NCBI RefSeq assembly: GCF_947507565.1
Contig: NC_089178.1
Coordinates: 1,798,001-1,862,000, forward strand
Direction: 5' to 3'
DNA length: 64,000 nucleotides
DNA from: Oscarella lobularis
Lineage: Eukaryota > Porifera > Homoscleromorpha > Homosclerophorida > Oscarellidae
The notes under the pieces were generated by a model. It did not search any database, was not told the DNA's origin, and saw only the letters and a list, made by a program, of their open reading frames with translations. Numbering within the stretch: position 1 is the stretch's first letter; each line of letters starts with the position of its first letter. This document shows, one piece after another, positions 9,801 through 22,391 of the stretch. The translations under genes were made by a program, and so were the position numbers.

Positions 9801-12800
9801 CATTGCATTTCATACTTTGGACTATTGCCCTCGGCTCAAGGTGACCGGCATCTCTAAAGTGGTACGTATTAAGCTCTTCGGTATCTGCTTTGATTGCTGG
9901 TTCGTTTTTTAGCCTCCCAATGCTACGGCGTGGATTGGCAGTGACGGTCGATCAATTGGTTTCGTCGCTCTCTACGCGGATCGCGCCCAGGCGTTGTCTC
10001 TTGACTACACCGTTGCTGTTGAACCGGCTTCAATTGGATCCGGACTGAAGTCGACGGCGACAGCTTGGTTATTTGTTCGAGAGCAGCCGTCTGATAGCTA
10101 CAGCAGCGACGACGACGATTGCAGCGTCAAGTTTGCTTCAACGCCGGAAAGGTAACATTTGATGCTCCCATTTCGACTTTTCTTTTATTCCATTTCCTGG
10201 TTTATACTATTTTCGTAAGGGGGTCCCTTCCTCACGCTTCTAGTTCTAGATTCGACAAAATGGTGTTTTATCAGTTCTCATTTACTGCGCTTGTTTGATA
10301 GGCCAAATGAATATTTCTGTTTTAGACGTCTTGATGGAAAGTCGAACAATTTGGCGAATACCAAATGGGGATCGTTGAATCAGCTGTTGCATCGCGACTT
10401 CGCTTCGGTGTACAGCGACAAAATAGCGGCACCGGCGACTCAGTGCACCGTCAAACAACGGTACTGGTGAGATCGAGCAGCAAGCGAACTATTTACCGAA
10501 AGCGATCGTCTTAGACACACACCGGGAATGTGTCCTTTCCCGAACGAATTCGCGGGCGCCGGGAGCACAAGACCACCGGCCAGAGTGATCAGCAATGCGC
10601 TGTTTCAACAGGTATGACTACAGTACCGTTCAAAGGTTTCCATGCAGTATTGTCAGGGTTCTGCCCGGCATGATATCGCGCATTTTAGAAGCTTTTATCA
10701 TAGCCCATTGGTTAGGACGAGTCGAATAGTCTAGCTACGTAGCGTTTTCGTTGGACTGTTTGCGTATCAATTTGACTTGCCCGTTATAGAACCGGACGTA
10801 GCACCTTGACCAAGCGTACTGCCGTATAGCTGCGTACCAGACTAGTTGCTGTACTTTGTATTACAGAGCCTAAAAGCGTTCGCCTTAATTACACAGCTAG
10901 CTTACATAAGTGTTTGCTTTATAGTACATATTATGTATTACTACGCTGTTGTTTGCGGTGCGCATGCATGGGAGACTCTCCATTGATGCTCTCCATTGAT
11001 TGTTCCATTTAGCCGAACCAGGTCTACTCAAAGCGAAATGTCAACGATATGCTTGGACAGTTTGGACAGTTTTTGGCTCACGACACCGACTTTTCAAGTC
11101 CGTTACCTCGATTCGAATTTGAAACCGTGAAAAATGACGTCTGGCTTCCCATCAGCGTACCAAATGTAAACCGAAACGTTTTCATGCAAAAATCGCGGCT
11201 ACGATGTGTTATTTAGGGTGACGTTCATTTTGATCCTTCCGCAACCGGCAATCAAAACTTACCGTTTGTTCGTTCCACTCACGATCGGTACACGAGTCCG
11301 TTTGACATAAAATCCTTTGACGGAAATTCTCTTCAGAATTTGTACCGGTCGTCATTCGGGAAATCCGCGCGAGCAGATCAACAAGCTGACGTCTATCATC
11401 GACGCTTCGATGGTCTACGGCTTAGGTCCGGTCATCAATGACAAACTGAGAACGATGAAAGACGGCAAAATGATTTTAGAAAACGGCGGAATCATACCGG
11501 TAAGACTCGCAGAGAGAGAGAGAGAGGAGTCTATATTATATTTTTTCTAGTACAACACAATGGGTCTTCCCAACGATAATCCCCTCGGTCGACCCCGAGA
11601 GAAGCTTCTTGCCGCCGGCGACACTCGATCGAACGTTCAGCCCGGTCTCATCGCCTTGCACTCGCTCTTCGTTCGCGAGCACAATCGCCAATGCGACGAA
11701 TACATAAAGACGCATCCCGGCGTAAGAGCGAAGGGCCGCTCGCGCGGTCGGCACGAGAACCGCCGTAAAGAGAAAGAATCTTTTCTTTAGGCATCTGATG
11801 GGGAGATATTTGCCGCCGCGCGTCGATTTGTCATAGCCGAGCTGCAAGCGATTACGTTTAGAGAATTCTTGCCGGCTCTTATAGGTCATGATGTGCCGCC
11901 TTACGACGGCTACAATCCAACTGTCAATCCCGATGTGGGCAACGCGTTTGCCACGGCGGCATTTAGGTGAGCAGATTTCTCGGCGTCCAGACCTTGGTCT
12001 TTTATTAATTCAATCGTTTAGGTATGGTCACAGTCAGGTGAATAGCCATTTGTGGAGGTTCGATCGGAATTGGACTGTCTTACCCGAGGGTCATCTGCCT
12101 CTTCGAGACTCGTACTTCGCTCCGGAACGAGTCATTCGCGAAGGTGGCATTGATCCACTTCTTCGCGGATTCATCTATCAGCCGGCACAGGCTGTAGACA
12201 CGAAGGTAGGACTGTGTGTTACCGGCGATCAAAGAACGGAGTGAAGTGAAATATAGATGATTGACGACATGAGAAACGTTTTGTTTCCTGTTGGTCGACG
12301 CGACGGACTCGACTTGGCTTCGATGAACATTCAACGGGGAAGAGATCACGGCTTGCCCGACTACAACGTTGCCAGACAGAAACTTGGCTTACCAAGTATA
12401 ACTCCGCAGTTTCATAAACAAATTGCCTTCGAACTTTGGGGTATTTGTGTAGGACTAGGAAACTTTTTGGATTTTTCTAACGACGATGAGGTGGTGAAGA
12501 AATTATCCGACTTGTACGTCAGCGTGGATGACGTTGACATGTGGGTTGGTGGATTGGCTGAAAAGCACGTCAACGGCAGCGACTTGGGCTCATTCTTTGA
12601 AACGTAGGATTAAGTGACCTTTTGATTGTTCTGTTCCAGCCGTGGCTTCTCTTCTATATCTATAGTTTGCTCTTGAAAAACTTCTTTCGTATTCGTAGCG
12701 GCGATCGCTTTTGGTATGAAAGGAATATGACGATTGAAGTAAGATTGATTTTAGGTCTTTTTTGGAAGAGAGCTGATTTCTATTTTTTTAGGAACAAGCG

Positions 12801-14809
12801 CTTATTCACAATCTCACTTTATCGGAAATCATTCGGCTCAATACCGACTTCAAAGACGTTCCCCAGAACGCCTTCTTTTCGACGAAGTTCTGCAGTGACG
12901 TGAAATCTCACCAGTGCGTTTTGAAGAAGAAAGAGTCTGAATGTGAAACAACGAAGTCACCGTCAGAGAATCCGACTATGACGATAACTCCTGTCGCAAC
13001 CACTGCTTCCACCTCCAAACCTCCTCTGATAACGACGTCTGCATCTACTACGGCTGTACCGAAGGCCACTACTGCTGCAATGACAACTACTGATGGACCT
13101 GTAACTACGCTTTTACCTACGACAGCGTCTGCTGTTTCCGACGCCAGTTGCTGTTCACGGTTGGGCAATTGCACTGCTGAAAAATTGGCTTTGAACTTGA
13201 CTTTGCTCGAGGCGAGGCGGAATAACAGTGAAGCAAATTTGGTAGTTGGAGAACTTCAGGAGAAATTGGCTCTGGAAATGGTCAGTGAAGACGTGAAATT
13301 TACTATAAACTTTAACATTTGGTTCTAGGCTGCAGCCAATTTGACCAAACGAGCATTGAAGGATTTGCAGTCTTCTTGTAATATGACCGCAATGGAAAGA
13401 AATGCTTTGAATTTGACTGTGGTTCAACTGAATAAGAATGTTACGAACCTGCAGAAGCAGGTAAGCGACGCGATGAACGGAACGCCCTGATTAGTGACGC
13501 CGTTTGGCATTGTAGTTGGATCAATTACGGGCAAACGGAGAAATTCTCAAAAGCAGTTTGAATGCATCAAGCAGGGACTTAGATCAAGTGAACAGAAAGG
13601 CGAGTATTCACTGCACTCTTTCTTTCCTCTCAATTGATTAGCGATGTCTGGCTTTCTCAACAGCTCAACGCTTGTCGAATGAATTCAAGTTCTCTTGAAG
13701 CAGACAAGGTTCTCTTGCGAAAGTCACTGTCGGACGTTCAAGAGCAGGTGCAAACAATGTCCTATTTTCTGATCGGTTTATAGCTTCTCTAATAGTTGAG
13801 AACTGTCAACTCGTCTCTGACTAACGCAACGACAAAGCTGGAAACATGTCAAGCTCAAATTTTGAGCACAATCGTTCCTGCTACGTCTAGCTCTCCGACA
13901 ACAGACTCGCCTACTACAAATTTCCCAACGACAACTATGCCACCGACCACGCAGGACTCCCCTACTACTCCTTCTCCAGTACTAATAACTACAGAAACTC
14001 CGTCAACCGATCCTCTCACGCCATCACCGTGTCCTACCGAAAGCGTCGCTTTGATCGCCCAACTCAAAGCGAATTTGACGACCGTCAATCAGCAGTTGGC
14101 TCAGCAGAGAAATGTAGCTGCGGATCTTCAAGCTCGCGTCAATCGCACTCAAGTACTGTCGGATCAACTCGTCAAAGAAAAGACGACGCTTCAAAGCAAC
14201 GTGACTAGTCTAGCCGGCCAGCTAACTAACTGTGACCAAGCGAAGGCGAGAGTGCTGGTTGATTGGACGTCGTGTAAGACGCAGTTGGCTTCGCGATCAA
14301 CTCCGCCAAGCGTAACGCCTTCGGCAAAAGATCAACCTACGACAGTCAGTGGACACGTTTCCGCTACAGCCTCTGACCAAACGCCAACAACGACAGTGAC
14401 TTATGTGGAACTTCAGGAGAAGCTTGCCAGAATGGAAAACGAGAATTTTCAAATTCGTTCCGACAACAACAAGTTGTTTTCTGAGAATGTGCGAGCCAAA
14501 GCGAATATTACGGCTCTTGAGAGCCAAATTTCAACGTTCAACTGTGAAGGAAAGCCGTCTTGCCCAGCGTGTTCTGTTTCCTTCGCCGGTATCATCAAGT
14601 CAACGCCGGGAATTATTCTCGTATCGGTATCTGGCGCTCTCCTGATTCTTTTCGTCATCTTTCTCACACTCTACGTCTGCGCCCGACTTAAAAAGGAGGG
14701 TAAACTGAGCGGAAGATCGCAAGTGTATGAATTCACCGCGAAGGAGCCGACGAGCTCTACGACGTTTACCAATAAGGGATACAATTCTTCTGAAGACGCC
14801 TTCTATTAA
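6820..14809 (+). CDS. CRTAC1-like FG-GAP/ASPIC protein fused to an animal haem peroxidase, membrane-anchored
   Basis: Thirty exons, all in phase, sum to 5,673 bases (1,890 residues from 6820; the better start is the ATG at 6886, directly before the signal-like PFAVLAAFLVACIAP). Order: FG-GAP/VCBS calcium loops (GDYDADGDADIFF, ADFDADGDLDLYV, DFDEDGWPDLAV, DGDEDVVV) to about residue 600; ASPIC/UnbV domain (exons 9401-9479 and 9543-9730: EIGSGAHFMGQ, VDVEWP) to about 675; linker; haem peroxidase about 775-1330 (DGKSNNLANTKWGS, GQFLAHDTDF with distal His, REQINKLTSIIDASMVYG, FVREHNRQ, RYGHSQVN with proximal His, NIQRGRDHGLPDYN, GDRFWYERN); Thr/Pro-rich mucin-like stretches alternating with coiled coils; TM helix near 1820-1845; short tail. 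Exon 9913-10151 carries both the CRTAC end and the start of the peroxidase region, so this is one gene, not two. Two introns (8055, 13600) start with GC. Predicted type I cell-surface peroxidase; substrate unknown. Confidence 0.85.
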
Positions 14810-14892
14810 ACCGGTACCTCATGTATTTAATGATCACTATTGCTACCTTTTGTTGTCTTTTCGGTTTTCTATTTTTCTAACTAATTTTCAGT

Positions 14893-15126
14893 GCGTTCAG
14901 TTTACGGAGAGCCATTCGGGTGGAGCCAATTTCAGCGAACGTTCTTTCCAGATGACCTTCTAATGAAGACTGCAACGGCAATCGAAAAAGGGAGAGGTCA
15001 AATTACGCCATTCACCAAAGAGGTACGCACCTTTTCTTCTTTAGCTTGACGAAGCGGCTTTCCCCGCGACGAAAATCGAGACAAAAGATGCTCAATCTAA
15101 AGGACGCAAGAAGAAAAACAAAACGG
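14893..15126 (+). other. possible unplaced coding exons, plus strand
   Basis: After a strong polypyrimidine tract and acceptor (ctaattttcag) an open frame reads VRSVYGEPFGWSQFQ, then FFPDDLLMKTATAIEKGRG up to a GT donor near 15021. A second piece after tctttag reads LDEAAFPATKIETKDAQ and a Lys-rich end. This could be an alternative 3' end of the peroxidase gene or part of a small separate gene. It overlaps the antisense 3' end of the coiled-coil gene. No family recognised. Confidence 0.25.
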
Positions 15127-17194
15127 TAAAAGAGAGAGAGAGAGACGCAGAAACGTTTTCTCTAGCCTGATTTTTGTCTGCGTTCAGATCAGCAAGCCTC
15201 TGCTCCAACTTGACGATCCTTTGCTGCTGCGTCGACCTCTCGCTTCGTCTCGCCGCCGTTTTGTTTCGCGCAACGCCGATCCCCTTCTCCTCCCAAGCTC
15301 CCATTCCGACGACATCACCCGATTTCACAGCAGCCAGAGCGTCGATCGTTCCTCGATCGACGTCGAAATACTCGCTATGCGCTTTCATGACGGGCGAAGA
15401 CGATTCGCGCTTCTTTTCGGGCGTATAATAGAAGACGTTGTCTTCGCTGGGCTGCAGCCACTTTCGTCGAGCCACGTCGTTGAGCCCGACATCAGAACGC
15501 TGCACGTGCTTCGCTTGATATCTTCGAATGTCAATTGAAGTGGAGCGAATGTTCCGGTCGTCGTGCACGTACCCAAGCGATTGCGACGAGTCCTCGTTGC
15601 GCTGTTTATTGCGACGGAGGTGAACGCCTCGCGGTTGCAGGCATTGTTCGAGAGCGGTTGCCGCTTTGGAGAAATCGTCTCGAATGCTTTGCAAGGTAGT
15701 CAGCTGGTGAGAGACGAGGCCGTCGTCGTCTTCGTCGCGGTTTTCTTTATCTCTCTTCTTGCAGAGAATCGTCTGTAGGAAAAGGAAGAGAATAGAATTT
15801 CTACAGACTCAGAGGGGTGTAATATACACTTTACCTCAGCGAGTCGAACGGCTTCATTGAAATCCTTGCATTCCTGGATTTCGGAGTGCAAATGATAGGG
15901 TGGGTGGACTCATCTACCTCTCGACTTACGTCTCGGATGATTGCGAGGACGTCGTCCGGTCGTTCTGTCCATCTCAACCGTTGCAATCTCTGCAAGGACA
16001 CGCGATTCTTTTTTTGTGTTATCAATTCATTGATTGATTGATTGCCTTAGCTCCTTGACGTTCTGTCAGATCGCTCTTCATCCTGTCAATCAAGTCCTCC
16101 TTTGCTCGCTTGTCCTTTTCCAGCTGTTCCACGTCACGCTGAAGCTGACGAACAGCACTTTCAGACGAACTCAACTCGTCGCCCACTCGCTCCTACGAAA
16201 AAAGAAAAGCGACAAGTAAAATCAGAAAATTTCTAAAATAATTATATAAATTCACAAGTTTTTGCTCTAGAAAAGAAACGTTGCCTTTCAGCTCTTCAAC
16301 AGCCCTACACAATACATCTTTCAATACGAAAAAAAAAACAATTCGAGCCCCACTCCCGTTCGACTTACTCACCTTTCATACATGGAACTGCTTCGTTCCA
16401 CTTGAGTCAATTTCTGGTGAAGCAGTTCGTTCGACAACTTGACTCCTTCCAATTCGTCTCTCAGCTTCTCGACAATCTCCTGCCCGTGTTCGTTCGCCTC
16501 GACGCGCGTCTTCTCGAGAGCCGCATTCAAATCTTCGATCTCGCTCTCGTAATATTCTTTCAAGTCTTCGATGTGCTTCCGATGTTTCTCGACCAACGTC
16601 ACGCGCTCCCTACGGAGAAGATGATCGAATCGAGGCAAATAAAAATAATAAATCGCGTATTTAATTAATTAATTAATTAATATACCGCGGTTGAAAGCCG
16701 GAACTAGGCAGCGTAGCCGGGGACGTTGCTGTGTCCTGCGTGGGCGTGGCTAACAGACCTCCATGTTCCTGTAGTACGGCTTTCGCTCTCGCGATCATAG
16801 CGGGCGTATTGCCGCTCCGCCCGACGTCGATTTTTGGCGACGTGGATGCCCTCCGATTGGGCGTCGACGAGAACGCGGCGGCGGGACTGTGGACGAGCTG
16901 AAATCGACGCGCTTCGACGAGTTGCTTCTCGATGTTCGCCTGAAACGCGTCCAATTGACGTTTCTGCTCGTCGTGCTGGAATTCGAGTTGACGACGAAGG
17001 TTCGAGAGCTTCTCGTGTTGACGTTGAAGCGACGAATCGGGACTGAGAGGGAGAGACGGGCGAGAAGACGATTCGGGTCGACGAGAGCGCCGCTTGACGT
17101 CGTCGTCCTCCTCTTCGAACGTCTCGCACCAGTCGTTTGTCTCAAAGAAGTCCTGTTCGTGAAAAAACGGCTTTTTGGCGTCGAACGGATTCAT
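15092..17194 (-). CDS. coiled-coil protein, family not recognised
   Basis: Seven exons on the minus strand: 17194-16686, 16609-16377, 16304-16256, 16192 to about 16066, 15989-15933, 15873-15835, 15772-15092. Most junctions keep phase; the donor near 16066 looks like GC and is uncertain. The N-terminus is MNPFDAKKPFFHEQDFFETN with an acidic patch, then a basic Ser-rich linker. Long heptad regions follow (RERVTLVEKHRKHIEDLKEY; LSSSESAVRQLQRDVEQLEK) rich in Glu, Lys and Leu. The C-terminal third has FYYTPEKKRE and HSEYFDVDRGTIDALAAVKS, then a last short coiled coil. No membrane segment or catalytic motif is seen. Composition is like centrosomal or cytoskeletal scaffolds, but I cannot name a family. 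Confidence 0.7.
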
Positions 17195-17269
17195 GCGTAA
17201 CGGCGCTTTTTTTTGTACGACAGTATTACGGTAAGGCCCGGATAATCAGAGGTGGGGAAAAAGCGCGGG

Positions 17270-17440
17270 CCCAGGACAAATTGTCCCCAGAACAATTTTC
17301 ACATTGTCTTCAGGACAATTGTCGCCAAGACAATTTTAAAATTGTCCCCAGGACAAATTGTCCCCAGGACAATTTTAAAATTGTTCCCACGACAATTGTC
17401 CCAAGGATACCCAGGAAAATTTCAAAAATTGTCCTCAGCT
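17270..17440. repeat. palindromic tandem repeat built on ACAATTGT
   Basis: Several copies of the near-palindrome GGACAATTTTAAAATTGTCC alternate with shorter GGACAAATTGTCC forms separated by CCA or CCCA. Each copy is an inverted repeat, so the array could form several hairpins. It lies between the coiled-coil gene and DPM2. Confidence 0.8.
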
Positions 17441-17564
17441 CGCATCTCTCTCCCAGCTCCTGGGCACCTCTGTCACCGGATAAACCTCCATAGCACCGTC
17501 TTCCGCGGGGTTTGTGTCAAGTGTCGGTGTTTTTTTTTTCATTTTTTAAAGTTGTTTAAGCGAG

Positions 17565-17640
17565 AGGACGCGTTTTTTGAGCTTTTAGCAGTCAAACGAC
17601 GCGTGAGTTCCCGAAGGAGGCCTCAGTCGAAATCTTGCAG
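17565..17640. repeat. short dispersed element, copy 1
   Basis: This stretch shares TCAAACGACGCGT, an upstream GACGCGT and a downstream GGCCTCAGT with bases 60394-60470, in the same order and orientation with diverged spacers. It looks like a degenerate dispersed (MITE-like) element or a conserved non-coding motif; no transposase is present. Confidence 0.45.
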
Positions 17641-17902
17641 TGTCTAACAGGTCGATCAGCTTGTGAGTCGTGTCTCACTCGTTCGTGAAGTCGTTTTTTC
17701 TTTGAGTCTAACTCAGATCAACGACTTGGACTTCCCAATTAAATCGATACATGTATTATTTAGAGCGAGTAAACATCTTAGAATAAAAGGGTCTTTGGGG
17801 ATGACATGATGCTTACAATAGGCCATCATCAGACGAGCAAGCCGACGAGCAATACGTTTGTGCATCAATATATTTTGCATGCTCACAACTTATTATGAGT
17901 TT

Positions 17903-18308
17903 TTAGGAAGTTTTCTTCTTTTTTCCTCTGGTCACAACGAGGACGAAAATACCTGAGGAAAAGTAGAGAAACAGAGTCGAAAATCGCTGCAGTGCAAACC
18001 TATGAAAAATAGCAATAGGAGAGCCAAAACAGATGGTATGATTATGGCATATTCTCGAGGTAAAAAGTAGGAATGAAGCACGTGCTCTGCACCGACAAAA
18101 GGCTAGAGAAAAATAGACGAAAATTGCGGTCAGATTGCTCCTCCAGCTTACCAAGACGACGACCCAAATCGAGTAATAAAGAAACAGAGCACAGCTAAAC
18201 GCTATCATGCCAAACCCGACGACTCTATCGGCACCGGTCGCCTGTAAATACAAAGATGAAGGAATTGGAGTGTATAGCAGTGCAGAGAATAGGTTCTGCG
18301 TTCACCAT
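17903..18308 (-). CDS. DPM2: dolichol-phosphate mannosyltransferase subunit 2
   Basis: Four exons, 18308-18306, 18241-18152, 18102-18000 and 17952-17903, sum to 246 bases (81 residues; vertebrate DPM2 has 84). The first exon holds only the ATG (ATG|gtgaac). The rest reads ATGADRVVGFGMIAFS, YYSIWVVVL, HVLHSYFLPREYAIIIPS, LALLLLFFIGIFVLVV and ends in KKKKTS. This matches human DPM2 in layout: two transmembrane helices joined by the HxxHxYFLPRxYA loop, with a short basic tail. DPM2 is a small ER membrane subunit that stabilises DPM1/DPM3 and supports dolichol-phosphate-mannose synthesis for N-glycans, GPI anchors and O-mannosylation. It is divergent from WASHC3 with 55 bases between the two ATGs, so a shared promoter is likely. 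Confidence 0.93.
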
Positions 18309-18363
18309 TTTCGACGCCTTCGTCTTTGGTATCAACTCTCGTGATCGAAAGTCTCGTGACGCT
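18309..18363. promoter_or_regulatory. short bidirectional spacer between DPM2 and WASHC3
   Basis: Only 55 bases separate two divergent start codons. Transcription start sites must lie here or inside the opposite gene's first exon or intron. No TATA box is evident. Confidence 0.5.
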
Positions 18364-19436
18364 ATGGACAGCGACGGTCTACCGATAGTCGGCACTGGAG
18401 TCGACTACACGAAGGTGGAGCGTTTGAATAGCTCTAGAGCTTTCTTCTGACCGCTATTCCGCTTAGATCGATCCAATCGATCACAAGGAATTGCTCGTGT
18501 TCGTCAATCACTTCGTTACGCACACTGTTCGTTTTCTCAACAAATTTTCCTGCGTCTGCGAAGAGGTTAGACATGAATTATGTCAGTTATCTTTTGAAAA
18601 CTTAGCCAATTCGCTCAGAAACTGATCGATTTGTCAGGCAGAATCCAGCAACTGGAGATCACGATGAACTTGCTCGAAGCCAAAGTAAAAAATTGAAAAT
18701 TCGGCGACTCGTCGTAAAATTGTCTTCTGTGATAGTTGTCATCAGTACCTGGACTTGAAGGGGTCACGGCTGCGGAATACGTTCCGCCTGACGCTGTGGC
18801 CAAAGCTGGTGAGTCAGTAGCTGCACCGACCGCACCGGCCGCACCGGCTGCACCGGCAGCACCACCACCCCCAGCAGCTCCAGGAGCACCTCCACCGCCG
18901 CCCCCTCCTGGTGCACCTGAAGAGGTAGGTACACACTCACTTTGTGACCTTTGGTTCATGGACTCTTCTATATAAGGCCAGTGGAGGCGGAGAAGCGGCA
19001 GGTAATTTATTTATAGTTTGTAAAATGTGTTCATTTATTTTTTGTTTTTTACTAGCGTCGTCTGCACCTGGTACCACAGTGGACATAAGCTCACTGTCAT
19101 ACTTAGTATTGTTCATTTATCAGTGATGACTGTTTCGAAGGATCCTCGCTACAAGAAGTATTTTGGTATGATTCGAGTGGTAAGACGCCTATTGAGCCGA
19201 AAAGGGAAAGAGGGAAAGATCGGATTTGCTTAGGGCGTGCCCGCTGTTGCTCTTCGGCCAAAAATGATAGCTGACGGGCTTGATCCAGATCTATTAGAGT
19301 AAGTTGTTGATCGACGTTTCTTATAAGCAGAACACGTCACGTCATGCAATTTTGCAGGACACCGGATGCTCCTGTTCCAGATGGAGCAGTACCACTCGGC
19401 GGGGGCGGGGATAGATCTGACAGCTCTGAAGATTAC

Positions 19437-19478
<42 letters not shown>

Positions 19479-19499
19479 AATGACGACTTTGACGATTAA
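18364..19499 (+). CDS. WASHC3: WASH complex subunit 3 (CCDC53)
   Basis: Nine exons sum to 708 bases (235 residues). MDSDGLPIVGTGVDYTK, FVNHFVTHTVRFLNKFSCVC, EEKLIDLSGRIQQLE and LEAKLSSVPGL match the conserved N-terminal coiled-coil region. VSKDPRYKKYFGMIRVGVP and MIADGLDPDLLETPDAPVPDG match the C-terminal half. WASHC3 belongs to the five-subunit WASH complex, which activates Arp2/3 on endosomes for retromer-linked sorting. A Pro/Ala-rich stretch (PAAPAAPPPPAAPGAP) lies in the middle, and the tail is a long Asp run encoded by a GAC microsatellite. A 15-base micro-exon (19056-19070) is inferred from phase. It is divergent from DPM2 and followed by PRMT5 about 110 bases on. Confidence 0.93.
19434..19496. 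repeat. GAC/ACG trinucleotide microsatellite in WASHC3 coding end
   Basis: About twenty GAC or near-GAC units encode the Asp-rich C-terminus of WASHC3. The human protein is acidic here but has no such homopolymer, so this is probably a local repeat expansion on an already acidic tail. Confidence 0.8.
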
Positions 19500-19607
19500 A
19501 ATAAAAAAGACCTTGCATTTGTACGACCCGGTAATAAAATATTGGTTACACCTACAAGAGGTCACGTGAAAGTGTTCCCGGACAAAAACGTGCTTTTTTT
19601 CGAAGAA

Positions 19608-22354
<2,747 letters not shown>

Positions 22355-22391
22355 GGCAAGAGAAGAGAAAAAAAATAGATTTCTGTTTGTG

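Noticed and set aside
9913-10330. A gene boundary between the CRTAC-like part and the peroxidase
   Set aside because: No promoter, start codon or poly-A context is seen; exon 9913-10151 runs from the CRTAC end into the peroxidase lead-in, and all thirty exon phases agree.
17270-17440. CRISPR array
   Set aside because: Repeats are palindromic and abut with no unique spacers of constant length, and this is animal nuclear DNA.
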